From the NCBI RefSeq assembly GCF_000632225.1, contig NZ_JFYV01000012.1, positions 124,001-188,000 on the forward strand: a stretch of 64,000 nucleotides of DNA, written 5' to 3'. The stretch comes from Sphingomonas sp. RIT328. Its GTDB lineage: Bacteria > Pseudomonadota > Alphaproteobacteria > Sphingomonadales > Sphingomonadaceae. Under the pieces are notes generated by a model. That model made no database searches. It was not told the DNA's origin and was given only the letters and a program-made list of their open reading frames with translations. Positions 1 to 10,091 of the stretch are shown piece by piece. The position numbers and the translations under genes are program-made. Position 1 is the first letter of the stretch. Every line of letters begins with the position of its first letter.

Positions 1-11
1 AGGAGGGCTGC

Positions 12-1427
12 GTGAGACTGGGCGCACTGACCGGCGGCGGCGAGGCGGCGATCGTCACCGGCTTCGCGATCGATCATCGCAAGGTCGCGCCCGGCACCGT
101 CTTCGGCGCATTCCAGGGCGCGCGCGTCAATGGCGAGAATTATATCGCCGAGGCGGTGCGCGCCGGCGCGGTCGCGGTGGTGACCCGCCCCGGCGTGCCG
201 GTCGAGGGCGCGGTGGCGATCGTCGACGACAATCCCCGCGAGCGGTTCGCCCGCGCCGCCGCCGCCTTCTTCGCACCCTTCCCGGAGGTGGCGGTCGCGG
301 TGACCGGCACCAACGGCAAGACCTCCACCGTCGAGATGACCCGGCAATTGTGGCGGATGGCCGGCGCGTCGGCGGCATCGATCGGCACGCTCGGCGTCAC
401 CACCGCCGACGAGCGCGTCACCACCGGCCTCACCACGCCCGATGTCGTCACCTTCCTGTCCAACGTCGCCGGCCTCGCGCGGGAGGGGATCACGCATCTC
501 GCCTTCGAGGCGTCGAGCCACGGCCTGACCCAATATCGCACCGAGGGGCTGACCGTCGCCGCCGCGGCCTTCACCAACCTCAGCCGCGACCATCTCGATT
601 ACCATGGCGACATGGGCGCCTATCTCACCGCCAAGCTGCGCCTGTTCTCCGAAGTGCTCGATTCGGCCGGAACGGCGGTGGTCTGGGCCGACGATGTCGA
701 GGCGGGGCGGGTGATCGATCTGGCACAGGCGCGCGGCAACACGCTCATCACCGTCGGCGAACGCGGCGCGACGCTGCGGCTGGTCGGCCGCGACCCCACC
801 CTGCTCGGCCAGGGGCTGGTGATCGAGGCGGAGGGGCGGACGCATCGGGTGACCTTGCCGCTGATCGGCGGCTATCAGGCGGCGAATGCGCTCGTCGCGG
901 CGGGGCTGGTGATCGCCACCGGCGGCGACGTCGCGCGCACCATCGCCGATCTCGCGCGGTTGCAGCCGGTGCGCGGCCGGCTCGAACGCGCCGCGATCGC
1001 GCGCAGCGGCGCGCCGGTCTATGTCGACTATGCCCATACGCCCGATGCGCTGGAGGCGGCGATCGCCGCGCTCAAGCCGCATGCCGGCGGGCGGCTGATC
1101 GTCGTCTTCGGCGCCGGTGGCGACCGCGATCCCGGCAAGCGCGAGACGATGGGGCAGGTGGCGCAGATGCAGGCGGATATCGCCATCGTCACCGACGACA
1201 ACCCGCGCACCGAGGACCCCGCCGCGATCCGCGCCGCGATCCTGAAAGGCGCGCCCAAGGCGTGGGAGATCGGCGATCGCCGCGCCGCGATCGCCGCCGC
1301 CGTTCGCGAGGCCGGAGCGCAGGATATCGTGCTGATCGCCGGCAAGGGCCACGAACAGGGCCAGATCGTCGGCGACATGGAATTGCCGTTCGACGACGTC
1401 GCGGTGGCGCGGGAGTATGCGGCGTGA
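12..1427 (+). CDS. murE: UDP-MurNAc-L-Ala-D-Glu:meso-diaminopimelate ligase MurE
   Basis: Cytoplasmic ATP-dependent ligase that adds meso-diaminopimelate to the UDP-MurNAc dipeptide, the third amino-acid addition in peptidoglycan precursor synthesis. The Mur ligase P-loop TGTNGKTS is at residues 98-105. The DNPR motif that marks DAP-specific rather than lysine-specific MurE is at 396-399, in VTDDNPRTEDP. The protein is 471 aa, close to the family norm. The GTG start at 12 is set by an AGGAGG site at bases 1-6, so the gene is complete although it begins at the window edge. It is the first visible gene of the dcw cluster; its usual upstream partners (mraZ, rsmH, ftsL, ftsI) would lie to the left. 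Confidence 0.97.
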   Translation: MRLGALTGGGEAAIVTGFAIDHRKVAPGTVFGAFQGARVNGENYIAEAVRAGAVAVVTRPGVPVEGAVAIVDDNPRERFARAAAAFFAPFPEVAVAVTGTNGKTSTVEMTRQLWRMAGASAASIGTLGVTTADERVTTGLTTPDVVTFLSNVAGLAREGITHLAFEASSHGLTQYRTEGLTVAAAAFTNLSRDHLDYHGDMGAYLTAKLRLFSEVLDSAGTAVVWADDVEAGRVIDLAQARGNTLITVGERGATLRLVGRDPTLLGQGLVIEAEGRTHRVTLPLIGGYQAANALVAAGLVIATGGDVARTIADLARLQPVRGRLERAAIARSGAPVYVDYAHTPDALEAAIAALKPHAGGRLIVVFGAGGDRDPGKRETMGQVAQMQADIAIVTDDNPRTEDPAAIRAAILKGAPKAWEIGDRRAAIAAAVREAGAQDIVLIAGKGHEQGQIVGDMELPFDDVAVAREYAA

Positions 1428-1464
1428 GCGGGGTGACAATCCTCCGCGTGCCGGGGAGGATCGG

Positions 1465-2859
1465 ATGACCCTCTGGACCGCCGCCGAGATCGCCGCCGCG
1501 ACCGTCGGTACCGCCTCGGCCGACTTCGCCGTCACCGGCGTCGCCTTCGACAGCCGGGAGGTCGGGTCCGGCGATCTGTTCGTCGCGCTGACCGGCGAGA
1601 GCACCGACGGCCATCGCTTCCTGCCGCAGGCGTTCGCGCAAGGGGCGGCGGGGGCGATCGTCTCCGCGGCGAGCGAGCACCCCCATGTCCAAGTCGCCGA
1701 TACCTTCGCCGCACTCAACGATCTCGGCCGCGCGGCGCGGGCGCGGATGGCGGGGACGGTGATCGGCGTCACCGGATCGGTCGGCAAGACCAGCGCCAAG
1801 GAAGCCCTGTTCGCCGCGCTCGACCGCTCGCTGCCCGGCGCGGTGCATCGCTCCGTGAAGAGCTACAACAACCATACCGGCGTGCCGCTCAGCCTCGCGC
1901 GCATGCCGCGCGACACGCGCGTCGGCGTGTTCGAGATGGGGATGAACCATGCGGGTGAGCTCGATACGCTGACCCGGCTGGTCCGGCCGCATATCGCAAT
2001 CGTCACCGCGATCGCGCCCGCGCACACCGAATTCTTCCCCGACGAAAGCGCGATCGCCGACGCCAAGGGCGAGATCTTCCGCGGCCTCGAACCCGGCGGC
2101 ACCGCGATCGTGCCCTATGACAGCCCCCATCGCGACCGGCTGATCGCCGCCGCCGCACCCTATGCGGCGCGCACCGTCACCTTCGGTCTCACCAAGGGCG
2201 CCGACGTCCGCGCGATCGAGGCGATGCGGCTGCCGACCGGCGGCTCGTTCGTCACCGCGCGGATCGGCGAACGCGAATTGTCGTTCACGCTGTCGCAGTC
2301 GGGGATGCACTGGGTGTCGAACGCGCTCGCGGTGCTGGCCGCGGTCGATGCGGCGGGTGCCGATCTCGCCCGCGCCGGTCTCGCGCTCGCCGAACTGGGC
2401 GGGCTCGCCGGGCGCGGTGCGCGCTTCCTCGCACCGCATGACGGCGGCGACCTGCTCGTCATCGACGAGAGCTACAATGCCAATCCCGCCTCGATGCGCG
2501 CGACGCTGGCGGTCCTCGCCGAGGAGCCGGGACGGCATATCGCGGTGCTCGGCGAGATGCGCGAACTCGGCGATGCGTCCGCCGGTTACCATGCCGCGCT
2601 CGCCGAACCGGTGCTCGCCGCGCAGGTCGAAGCGGCCGTCCTGGTCGGTGAAGCGATGGCGCCGCTGGCCAAGGCCCTTGAGGGACGGACACAAGTCGTC
2701 CATGTGGCCGACGCCGCTGCCGCGCTTGGCCGGTTGCACGCCCTGGCCCGCGCCGGGGATGCGGTGCTCGTCAAAGGATCGAACGGGGTCGGCTTGTCGC
2801 GGGTGATCGCGGGTCTTGCCGCCGCGGGCGATGAACGATCGCGGGGGATCGGAACGTAA
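1465..2859 (+). CDS. murF: UDP-MurNAc-tripeptide:D-Ala-D-Ala ligase MurF
   Basis: Adds the D-alanyl-D-alanine dipeptide to UDP-MurNAc-tripeptide, the last cytoplasmic amino-acid step of the precursor. The P-loop TGSVGKT is at residues 103-109, followed by the Mur ligase central and C-terminal domains (464 aa). An upstream in-frame start at 1417 would add 16 non-conserved residues inside murE. The ATG at 1465 is preferred because GGGGAGGA precedes it by 4 nt and [15 protein letters not shown] looks like a MurF N-terminus. The stop overlaps the mraY start by one base (TAATG), implying translational coupling. Confidence 0.96.
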   Translation: MTLWTAAEIAAATVGTASADFAVTGVAFDSREVGSGDLFVALTGESTDGHRFLPQAFAQGAAGAIVSAASEHPHVQVADTFAALNDLGRAARARMAGTVIGVTGSVGKTSAKEALFAALDRSLPGAVHRSVKSYNNHTGVPLSLARMPRDTRVGVFEMGMNHAGELDTLTRLVRPHIAIVTAIAPAHTEFFPDESAIADAKGEIFRGLEPGGTAIVPYDSPHRDRLIAAAAPYAARTVTFGLTKGADVRAIEAMRLPTGGSFVTARIGERELSFTLSQSGMHWVSNALAVLAAVDAAGADLARAGLALAELGGLAGRGARFLAPHDGGDLLVIDESYNANPASMRATLAVLAEEPGRHIAVLGEMRELGDASAGYHAALAEPVLAAQVEAAVLVGEAMAPLAKALEGRTQVVHVADAAAALGRLHALARAGDAVLVKGSNGVGLSRVIAGLAAAGDERSRGIGT

Positions 2860-3929
2860 TGCTGTATTGGATCGCCGAGCATCTGGGGTTCACCGGTTTG
2901 CTGAACCTGATCCGCTACCAGTCCTTCCGGACCGGCGCGGCGGTCGCCACGGCGCTCTTCCTCGGCCTGATCATCGGCCCGCGCTTCATCGGCTGGCTGC
3001 GCGTCCGCCAGGGCAAGGGCCAGCCGATCCGCGCCGACGGGCCGCAGACGCATCTCGCCAAGCGCGGCACGCCGACGATGGGCGGGCTGATGATCCTCAC
3101 CGCGATGAGCCTCGCCATCCTGATCTGGATGGACCTCAGCAACCCCTATGTCTGGTCGTGCCTGTTCGTGACCCTGGGGTTCGGCGCGATCGGCTTCATG
3201 GACGATTACGACAAGGTGCGTAAAGCCAGCACCGCCGGCGTCTCCGGTCGTACCCGGCTGCTGCTCGAATTCGCCATCGCCGGCATCGCCTCGTGGATCA
3301 TCATGGGGCAGAACGGGCCGCACCTCTATCTGCCGTTCACCGACCGGCTGTACCTCGATCTCGGCTATGCCTTCCCGCTGTTCGCGGCCTTCACCATCGT
3401 CGCCTTCGGCAATGCGGTGAACCTTACCGACGGGCTCGACGGCCTGGCGACGATGCCGGTGATCATCGCCAGCGTCGCCTTCATGCTGATCGTCTACCTC
3501 GCGGGCAACGTGAAGTTCGCCACCTATCTCGGCATCCCGCACGTGCCGGGGGCAGGCGAGCTGGCGATCTTCTGCGGCGCGGTGATCGGCGCGGGGCTCG
3601 CCTTCCTGTGGTTCAATGCGCCGCCCGCGGCGGTGTTCATGGGCGATACCGGCAGCCTCGCGCTCGGCGGCGCGCTCGGCACGATCGCGGTGGTCGCGCA
3701 TCACGAGATCGTGCTCGGCATCGTCGGCGGCCTGTTCGTCGTCGAGGCGCTGTCGGTGATCATCCAGGTGTTCTTCTACAAGCGCACCGGCAAGCGCGTC
3801 TTCCGCATGGCGCCGATCCACCATCATTTCGAGCAACTCGGCTGGAGCGAGCCGACGGTGGTGATCCGCTTCTGGATCATCAGCCTCGTGCTGGCGCTCG
3901 CCGGCCTGTCGACGTTGAAGCTGCGGTGA
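2859..3929 (+). CDS. mraY: phospho-MurNAc-pentapeptide transferase MraY
   Basis: Integral membrane enzyme that transfers phospho-MurNAc-pentapeptide to undecaprenyl phosphate, giving lipid I. It has 356 aa with about ten hydrophobic helices. Family motifs are present: GFMDDYDK (metal-binding aspartates), [10 protein letters not shown], and the histidine cluster MAPIHHHFE near residue 320. The ATG shares one base with the murF stop, and the stop overlaps the murD GTG start by 4 nt. Length and motifs match the family with nothing missing. Confidence 0.97.
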   Translation: MLYWIAEHLGFTGLLNLIRYQSFRTGAAVATALFLGLIIGPRFIGWLRVRQGKGQPIRADGPQTHLAKRGTPTMGGLMILTAMSLAILIWMDLSNPYVWSCLFVTLGFGAIGFMDDYDKVRKASTAGVSGRTRLLLEFAIAGIASWIIMGQNGPHLYLPFTDRLYLDLGYAFPLFAAFTIVAFGNAVNLTDGLDGLATMPVIIASVAFMLIVYLAGNVKFATYLGIPHVPGAGELAIFCGAVIGAGLAFLWFNAPPAAVFMGDTGSLALGGALGTIAVVAHHEIVLGIVGGLFVVEALSVIIQVFFYKRTGKRVFRMAPIHHHFEQLGWSEPTVVIRFWIISLVLALAGLSTLKLR

Positions 3930-5221
3930 TCACCAGCCCCGCCTTCGCCGGCCGCCGCTATGCGGTGCTCGGTCTCGCCCGCTCGGGCCTCGCGACCGCG
4001 CGCGCGCTGGCGGCGAGCGGTGCCTTCGTCGTCGGCTGGGACAGCGATCCGGCCGCACGCGCGCGCGCCGACGAGATCGACGGCGTCATCGTCCACGACA
4101 TCGCCCTGCTCGACCTGACCGGGGCGGCGGGGCTGGTCGTCTCGCCCGGCGTGCCGCTCAACACGCATCCGCTCGTCGCCCAAGCCCGCGCGGCGGGGGT
4201 GCCGGTGATCGGCGATATCGAGCTGTTCGCGCAAGCGCGCGGCGACCTGCCGCCGCACCGCGTCGTCGGCATCACCGGCACCAACGGCAAGTCGACCACC
4301 ACCGCGCTCGTCCACCATATCCTTGCCGGCGCGGGCGTGCCGACGCTGATGGGCGGCAACATCGGCCTGCCGGTCCTCGCGCAACAGCCGCTCGCCGAGG
4401 GCGGCGTCTACGTGCTCGAACTGTCGAGCTATCAGCTCGACCTGACCGAGCGGCTCGATTGCGAGGTGGCGGTGCTGCTCAACATCACCCCCGACCATCT
4501 CGACCGCTATGACGGCTTCGACGCTTATGCCGCCTCCAAGGCGCGGCTGTTCGCGATGCAGTCGCCGCGACATGACGCGATCATCGGCATCGGCGACGCC
4601 GCCTCCGCCGGCATCGCCCGAAGCCTGTCGGCGCGCGGCGAGCATCTCACCAAGATCGCGCCGGGCGTGTGCATGGACCAGTCGCGCTGGCCGGCGCTGC
4701 AAGGCCCGCACAATGCGCAGAACGCGCTCGCCGCGATCGCCGCGGTCAAGGCGCTCGGCGTGGCGGAGGTGGCGATCGACGCCGGCCTCGCCAGCTTCAC
4801 CGGCCTGCCGCACCGGATGGAGACGGTGGCGATCCGCGACGGCGTGCGCTTCGTCGACGACAGCAAGGCGACCAATCCGGAAAGCGCCGCCCCGGCGCTC
4901 GGCGCGTTCGATCGCGTCCACTGGATCGTCGGCGGCAAGCGCAAGGGCGACGACCTCGACGCCTGCGCTCCCTATTTCGACCGGATCGTCGCCGCTTATA
5001 CGATCGGCGAGGCGGCGGCGCTGTTCGCGTCGCTGCTCGACGGGCGGGTTCCGGCGGTGACGCAGAGCGGCGATCTCGCCACCGCGGTCGCGCAGGCGGC
5101 GGCGGCGGCGCGGGCGGGAGATGTCGTGCTCTTGTCGCCGGCCTGTGCTAGTTTCGACCAGTTCCGCGATTACGAGGAGCGCGGCGCCGCGTTCCGTGCT
5201 GCGGTGGAGGCTCTCGCATGA
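3926..5221 (+). CDS. murD: UDP-MurNAc-L-Ala:D-Glu ligase MurD
   Basis: Adds D-glutamate to UDP-MurNAc-L-alanine in the cytoplasm. The N-terminal UDP-binding fold starts at [10 protein letters not shown] and the P-loop TGTNGKS is at residues 117-123 (431 aa). The frame stays open far upstream through mraY in another phase, but the GTG at 3926 forms a GTGA overlap with the mraY stop, and the text after it ([15 protein letters not shown]) is where MurD homology begins. Its own stop overlaps the ftsW ATG (ATGA). Confidence 0.95.
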   Translation: MITSPAFAGRRYAVLGLARSGLATARALAASGAFVVGWDSDPAARARADEIDGVIVHDIALLDLTGAAGLVVSPGVPLNTHPLVAQARAAGVPVIGDIELFAQARGDLPPHRVVGITGTNGKSTTTALVHHILAGAGVPTLMGGNIGLPVLAQQPLAEGGVYVLELSSYQLDLTERLDCEVAVLLNITPDHLDRYDGFDAYAASKARLFAMQSPRHDAIIGIGDAASAGIARSLSARGEHLTKIAPGVCMDQSRWPALQGPHNAQNALAAIAAVKALGVAEVAIDAGLASFTGLPHRMETVAIRDGVRFVDDSKATNPESAAPALGAFDRVHWIVGGKRKGDDLDACAPYFDRIVAAYTIGEAAALFASLLDGRVPAVTQSGDLATAVAQAAAAARAGDVVLLSPACASFDQFRDYEERGAAFRAAVEALA

Positions 5222-6450
5222 CCAGTGCCGGCACGACCGAGGCTCCACGCGACAGCCTGATCGCCAAGGTCAAGCGGCGCGGCGGCCGCGGCGATCGGTC
5301 GCCGCTCGGCACCTGGTTCTGGGACATCGACCGGATGCTGCTGCTGCTCACCCTGTTCCTGATCGCGATCGGGCTGGTCGCGGTCGCCGCGGCGAGCCCC
5401 GCCACCGCGGTGCGCTATTCGGGCGAGCATCACCAGTTCACCCCGCTTTATTATTTCTGGCGGCAGCTGATCTGGGTCGGCGTGTCGCTGCCGGTGCTGT
5501 TCGGCGTGTCGATGCTGCCGGTGCCGCTCGCGCGGCGGCTGGCGATCAGCGGGGCGATCGTGCTGATCGCCTGCCTCGCGCTGACACCCTTCGTCGGCAA
5601 CAGCATCAACGGCGCGCGGCGCTGGGTCGGTTACGGCTTCGCACAGTTCCAGCCGTCCGAATTCCTCAAGCCGCTGTTCATCGTCACCGTCGCCTGGCTG
5701 CTGTCGCTGAAGGCCAAGGACCCGGAGCTGCCGACGGTGGCGATCACCGGCGCGCTGACCGGGCTGATCGCGGTGCTGCTGATGATGCAGCCCGATTTCG
5801 GCCAGACCGTGATCTTCTGCACCGTATGGATGGCGCTGTTGATGATCGCCGGCACGTCGATGCGCGTGCTCGGCGGGATCATCGCGCTGGTCCCGATCGG
5901 GCTGGGGGCGGCCTACATGTTCTACGGCACCGCGCGCAATCGCATCGACGCCTTCCTGTTCCCGAGCGTCGAGGGCGAGGGGGCGAGCGACCATTTCCAG
6001 ACCAACGCCGCGCATGCGACGATCACCAGCGGCGGCTGGACCGGCACCGGACCCGGCGGCGGCACGGTCAAGTTCGGCCTGCCCGAAGCGCATACGGATT
6101 ATATCTATTCGGTGATCGGCGAGGAATTCGGGCTGATCGCCTGCGCGATCATCGCCATCGTCTTCCTCGCCATCGTCGTGCGCGTGTTCGTCAAGCTGCT
6201 CGACGAGCAGGACGAGTTCAAACTGCTTGCCGCCTCGGGGCTGGCGGTGCAATTCGGCGCGCAGGCGTTGGTGTCGATGGCGGTGAATACCGGGCTGGCG
6301 CCGTCCAAGGGCATGACGCTGCCGTTCATCAGCTATGGCGGATCGTCGATGATCGCGCTGTCGATCGGCATGGGGCTGCTGCTCGCATTCACGCGGCGCA
6401 ATCCGTTCCTGACGCGCAGCCCGTATGTGGTGAGATGGGGATCCAATTGA
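5218..6450 (+). CDS. ftsW: septal peptidoglycan glycosyltransferase FtsW (SEDS family)
   Basis: Polytopic inner-membrane SEDS glycosyltransferase that polymerises lipid II at the septum with its cognate penicillin-binding protein FtsI (not in the window). It has 410 aa with about ten membrane helices after a basic 35-residue cytoplasmic N-terminus. SEDS motifs are visible: QPDFGQTVI, GEEFGLI and MTLPFISYGGSS. The start overlaps the murD stop (ATGA). It lies between murD and murG, the standard place in proteobacterial dcw clusters. Confidence 0.96.
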   Translation: MTSAGTTEAPRDSLIAKVKRRGGRGDRSPLGTWFWDIDRMLLLLTLFLIAIGLVAVAAASPATAVRYSGEHHQFTPLYYFWRQLIWVGVSLPVLFGVSMLPVPLARRLAISGAIVLIACLALTPFVGNSINGARRWVGYGFAQFQPSEFLKPLFIVTVAWLLSLKAKDPELPTVAITGALTGLIAVLLMMQPDFGQTVIFCTVWMALLMIAGTSMRVLGGIIALVPIGLGAAYMFYGTARNRIDAFLFPSVEGEGASDHFQTNAAHATITSGGWTGTGPGGGTVKFGLPEAHTDYIYSVIGEEFGLIACAIIAIVFLAIVVRVFVKLLDEQDEFKLLAASGLAVQFGAQALVSMAVNTGLAPSKGMTLPFISYGGSSMIALSIGMGLLLAFTRRNPFLTRSPYVVRWGSN

Positions 6451-7592
6451 GCAAGCATTACGTCCTCGCCGCAGGTGGCACGGGGGGGCATATGGTCCCC
6501 GCCGCGGCGCTGGCCGAGGAACTGACGCGTCGCGGCCATCGCGTCGCCTTGATCAGCGACCAGCGCGGCGTGCGCTTCCCCGGCCTGTTCGACGGCATCC
6601 AGACGCACGTGCTGCCGGCCGGGCGCTTCCAGGCGAAGCGGCCGCAGGGCTGGCCGTCGGCGGTGCGCGAGATGCTGCGCGGCCGGGCGATGGCGCGTGA
6701 ACTGTACCGGACGTTCAAGCCCGCGGCGGTGATCGGCTTCGGCGGCTATCCGGCGATGCCGGCGCTGCTCGCCGCCTTCGCCGACAAGATCCCGACCGCG
6801 GTACACGAACAGAATGCGGTGCTCGGCCGCGTCAATCGCCTCGTCGCCGGCAAGGTGGATGCGATCGCCACCTCATATGCGACGACCGAGCGGCTCGCCG
6901 CCAAGCACGAGGGCAAGGTCCATCTCGTCGGCAATCCGGTGCGCGACGCGGTGCTCGCGCTGCGCGACCGGCCCTATCCGCTGCTGGAGGAGGACGGCAT
7001 CTTCCGCGTCCTCGTCACCGGCGGCAGCCAGGGGGCGAGCATCCTCAGCCAGGTCGTGCCCGACGGTCTGGCGATGCTGCCGATCACCTTCCGCCGCCGC
7101 CTGCAGGTGACGCATCAGGCGCGGATCGAGGATATCGACGCGGTGCGCGCGCAATATGCCGAGCATCAGATCCCGGCCGAGCTCGCCACCTATCTGCCCG
7201 ACATGCCCGAACAGCTCGCCTGGGCGCATCTCGTCATCGCCCGCGCCGGAGCGTCGACGATCGCCGAACTGACCGCGGCGGGTCGGCCGGCGATCCTGGT
7301 GCCGCTGCCCGGCGCGACCGACGATCACCAGACAGCCAATGCGCGTGAGATCACCCGCGCCGGTGGCGCGCGCACGATCCCGCAGCCGGAGTTCACCGCG
7401 GTGGAACTCGCCAAGCAGATGCAGAAGCTCGGGCTAGACCCGCTCGCGCTCGAAAATGCCGCATCGCGGGCGAAGAGTGTCGGTCGCCCGCATGCGGTGC
7501 GCGACCTCGCCGATCTGGTCGAGAGCCTCGATTCGCCGCGCGCGCGCCTGCCGGTCGGCAAGGCCGCCCCGCGGCAGGAGGCATTCGCATGA
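6435..7592 (+). CDS. murG: UDP-GlcNAc:lipid I GlcNAc transferase MurG
   Basis: Peripheral inner-membrane GT-B glycosyltransferase that adds GlcNAc to lipid I to form lipid II. The N-terminal glycine-rich loop [13 protein letters not shown] and the C-terminal UDP-GlcNAc region ([32 protein letters not shown]) are intact. Two starts are possible. The ATG at 6435 gives 385 aa and overlaps ftsW by 16 nt. The TTG at 6447 gives [11 protein letters not shown], overlaps the ftsW stop as TTGA like its neighbours, and has a GGGG stretch about 6 nt upstream. I list the ATG; the TTG is a real alternative. Confidence 0.94.
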   Translation: MGIQLSKHYVLAAGGTGGHMVPAAALAEELTRRGHRVALISDQRGVRFPGLFDGIQTHVLPAGRFQAKRPQGWPSAVREMLRGRAMARELYRTFKPAAVIGFGGYPAMPALLAAFADKIPTAVHEQNAVLGRVNRLVAGKVDAIATSYATTERLAAKHEGKVHLVGNPVRDAVLALRDRPYPLLEEDGIFRVLVTGGSQGASILSQVVPDGLAMLPITFRRRLQVTHQARIEDIDAVRAQYAEHQIPAELATYLPDMPEQLAWAHLVIARAGASTIAELTAAGRPAILVPLPGATDDHQTANAREITRAGGARTIPQPEFTAVELAKQMQKLGLDPLALENAASRAKSVGRPHAVRDLADLVESLDSPRARLPVGKAAPRQEAFA

Positions 7593-9007
7593 TCCGCGGC
7601 GTCGCCACCGACATCGGTCCGATCCACTTCGTCGGGATCGGCGGGATCGGCATGTCGGGCATCGCCGAGGTGATGAAGAACCTCGGCTATACCGTGCAGG
7701 GCTCCGACGTCGCCGAAAGCTATGTCGTGCAGGGCCTGCGCGACAAGGGCATCGCCGTGTCGATCGGCCATGCCGCCGGCAACGTCGCCGACGCGGCGGT
7801 GGTGGTGGTCTCGACCGCGATCACCCGCTCGAACCCGGAGGTCGAGGCGGCGATGGAGAAGCGCATCCCCGTCGTCCGCCGCGCCGAGATGCTCGCCGAG
7901 CTGATGCGCCTCAAATCGACCGTCGCGGTGGCGGGGACGCACGGCAAGACGACGACCACCTCGATGGTCGCGGCGCTGCTCGACGCGGGCGGAGTCGATC
8001 CGACCGTCATCAACGGCGGCATCATCAACAGCTATGGCTCGAACGCCCGGCTCGGCGCGTCGGACTGGATGGTGGTCGAGGCGGACGAGAGCGACGGCAG
8101 CTTCCTGCGCCTCGACGGCACGATCGCGGTGGTCACCAATATCGATCCCGAACATCTCGATCATTATGGCAGCTTCGACGCGGTCAAGGACGCCTTCGTC
8201 GAATTCGTCGAGAACGTGCCCTTCTACGGCGCGGCCCTGCTCTGCCTCGATCACCCCGAGGTGCAGAACGTGCTGCCGCGGGTGCGCGACCGCCGCGTCG
8301 TCACCTATGGCTTCTCGGCGCAGGCGGATATCCGCGGCGTCGACGTGACGCCGGTGCCGGGCGGCAACCGCTTCGCCTGCGTGGTGCGCGAGCGCGACGG
8401 CAGCGTGCGCACGATCGAGGGGATCGAACTGCCGATGCCCGGTCGCCACAACGTCCAGAACGCGCTGGCCGCGATCGGCGTCGCGCTCGAGCTCGGCATC
8501 CCCGATGCGACGATCCAGCAGGGCTTTTCCGCCTTCGGCGGGGTCAAGCGCCGCTTCACCAAGGTCGGCGAGGTCGCGGTCGACGGCGGCTTCGTCACGA
8601 TCATCGACGATTACGGCCATCATCCGGTCGAGATCCGCGCGGTGCTCGCCGCGGCGCGCGAGGGCGCGAAGGGGCGGGTGATCGCGGTCGTCCAGCCGCA
8701 TCGCTTCTCGCGGCTCGGCAATCTGATGGAAGACTTCCAGACCGCGTTCAACGATGCCGACCGCGTCCTCGTCACGCCGGTCTATGCCGCAGGCGAGGCG
8801 CCGGTCGCGGGAGTCGACGCGCAGGCGCTGGTCGACGGCCTCAAGCGCCGCGGCCACCGCTCTGCGGCGACGGTCGCCGATGCCGCCGCGCTGGCGGAGG
8901 AGCTCGCCGCGACCGTGCAGGCGGACGATATGATCGTCTGCCTCGGCGCGGGGGACATCACCAAATGGGCGGCGGGGCTGGCCAAGGCGATCGGAGAGCG
9001 GCGATGA
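7589..9007 (+). CDS. murC: UDP-MurNAc:L-alanine ligase MurC
   Basis: Catalyses the first amino-acid addition to UDP-MurNAc. The N-terminal Rossmann-like loop is [14 protein letters not shown], and the ATP P-loop GTHGKT at residues 116-121 has the histidine typical of MurC. The length, 472 aa, is normal. The start overlaps the murG stop and the stop overlaps the start of the 66-aa ORF, both as ATGA. The order murG-murC-murB-ddl is the standard alphaproteobacterial one apart from the inserted small gene. Confidence 0.97.
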   Translation: MIRGVATDIGPIHFVGIGGIGMSGIAEVMKNLGYTVQGSDVAESYVVQGLRDKGIAVSIGHAAGNVADAAVVVVSTAITRSNPEVEAAMEKRIPVVRRAEMLAELMRLKSTVAVAGTHGKTTTTSMVAALLDAGGVDPTVINGGIINSYGSNARLGASDWMVVEADESDGSFLRLDGTIAVVTNIDPEHLDHYGSFDAVKDAFVEFVENVPFYGAALLCLDHPEVQNVLPRVRDRRVVTYGFSAQADIRGVDVTPVPGGNRFACVVRERDGSVRTIEGIELPMPGRHNVQNALAAIGVALELGIPDATIQQGFSAFGGVKRRFTKVGEVAVDGGFVTIIDDYGHHPVEIRAVLAAAREGAKGRVIAVVQPHRFSRLGNLMEDFQTAFNDADRVLVTPVYAAGEAPVAGVDAQALVDGLKRRGHRSAATVADAAALAEELAATVQADDMIVCLGAGDITKWAAGLAKAIGERR

Positions 9008-9204
9008 AGGACTGGTTCGACGCGGGAATCACCCTGCAGAAGCAGATGCTCGACGCGCAGCGCAAGACGCTCGAGGCGAGCGGCCAGGCGGTCGGCGCGG
9101 GCGAGGCGCTCGTCCAGGCGCAGGAGGCGACGCGCAAGGCCGCCGAGGCCAATCTCGCCGCCTTCCAGGCGTGGACGCGACTATGGGGCGTCGGCCCGTG
9201 GTGA
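9004..9204 (+). CDS. 66-aa helical protein of unknown function inside the dcw operon
   Basis: I do not recognise a named family. The ATG overlaps the murC stop (ATGA), and the TGA overlaps a GTG start for murB (GTGA), so the gene sits in the coupled reading chain and is very probably translated. The 66 residues are almost all helix-forming: a short aromatic start ([14 protein letters not shown]), a central Ala/Gln/Glu-rich amphipathic helix with heptad-like spacing, and a Trp-rich end ([13 protein letters not shown]). There is no signal peptide or membrane helix. The pattern resembles phasin-like or coiled-coil adaptor peptides, which is only a resemblance. Confidence 0.75.
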   Translation: MKDWFDAGITLQKQMLDAQRKTLEASGQAVGAGEALVQAQEATRKAAEANLAAFQAWTRLWGVGPW

Positions 9205-10091
9205 TCGACCTGCCGGCCGTGCGCGGGCGCCTGACCGAGCGCGCGCCGCTGGCGCCGCTCGTCTGGTTCAAGGCGGGCGGCGCGGCGCAATGGCTGTTCG
9301 AGCCGCAGGATGCCGACGATCTCGCCGCCTTCCTGCGCGACTGCGACCCGGCGGTGCCGGTGATGCCGCTCGGGCTGGGTTCGAACCTGATCGTCCGCGA
9401 CGGTGGCGTGCCGGGCGTGGTGGTGCGGCTCGGCAAGGCGTTCGCGCAGGTGCAGCGGATCGACGCGACGACGTTGCGCTGCGGCGGCGGCGCCAGCGGT
9501 ATCCTCGTCTCGTCGACGGCGCGCGATGCCGGGATCGGCGGGATCGAATTTCTGCGCTCGATCCCCGGCACGGTCGGCGGCTTCGTGCGGATGAACGGCG
9601 GCGCCTATGGCCGCGAGGTCAAGGACGTGCTGGTCGAGGCAGAGGTGGTGCTGCGCTCGGGCGAACGCCGGACGCTGTCGCTTGGCCAGCTCGGCTATAC
9701 CTATCGGCACAGCGAACTGCCGCCCGGCGCGGTGGTGGTCGCCGCGACCTTCCGCGGCCACGCCGCCGAACCCGCCGCGATCGCCGCGGAGATGGACCGG
9801 ATCGCCGCCGAGCGCGAGGCGTCGCAGCCGCTGCGCTCGAAGACCGGCGGATCGACCTTCAAGAACCCGCCCGGCCACAAGGCCTGGGCGCTGATCGACG
9901 CCGCCGGCTGTCGCGGGCTCACCCGCGGCGATGCGCAGGTGTCGGAGAAACATTGCAATTTCCTGCTCAACCTCGGCACCGCCAGCGCGGCGGCAATCGA
10001 GGCCTTGGGCGAAGAGGTGCGGGACAAGGTGAAGGCGCATTCGGGGGTGACGCTGGAATGGGAAATTCAGCGGGTCGGGGTGGCGAAGTGA
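9201..10091 (+). CDS. murB: UDP-N-acetylenolpyruvoylglucosamine reductase MurB
   Basis: FAD-dependent, NADPH-using enzyme that reduces UDP-GlcNAc-enolpyruvate to UDP-MurNAc in the cytoplasm. FAD-domain motifs are present (GLGSNLIVRDGG; IPGTVGGFVRMNGGAYG), as is the catalytic-serine segment GGSTFKNP and the C-terminal EKHCNF. The GTG at 9201 gives 296 aa, repeats the GTGA overlap seen elsewhere in the cluster and begins near the first conserved residues (LPAVRG). In-frame starts at 9171 (GTG) and 9183 (ATG) would add 10 or 6 residues and cannot be excluded. Confidence 0.94.
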   Translation: MIDLPAVRGRLTERAPLAPLVWFKAGGAAQWLFEPQDADDLAAFLRDCDPAVPVMPLGLGSNLIVRDGGVPGVVVRLGKAFAQVQRIDATTLRCGGGASGILVSSTARDAGIGGIEFLRSIPGTVGGFVRMNGGAYGREVKDVLVEAEVVLRSGERRTLSLGQLGYTYRHSELPPGAVVVAATFRGHAAEPAAIAAEMDRIAAEREASQPLRSKTGGSTFKNPPGHKAWALIDAAGCRGLTRGDAQVSEKHCNFLLNLGTASAAAIEALGEEVRDKVKAHSGVTLEWEIQRVGVAK

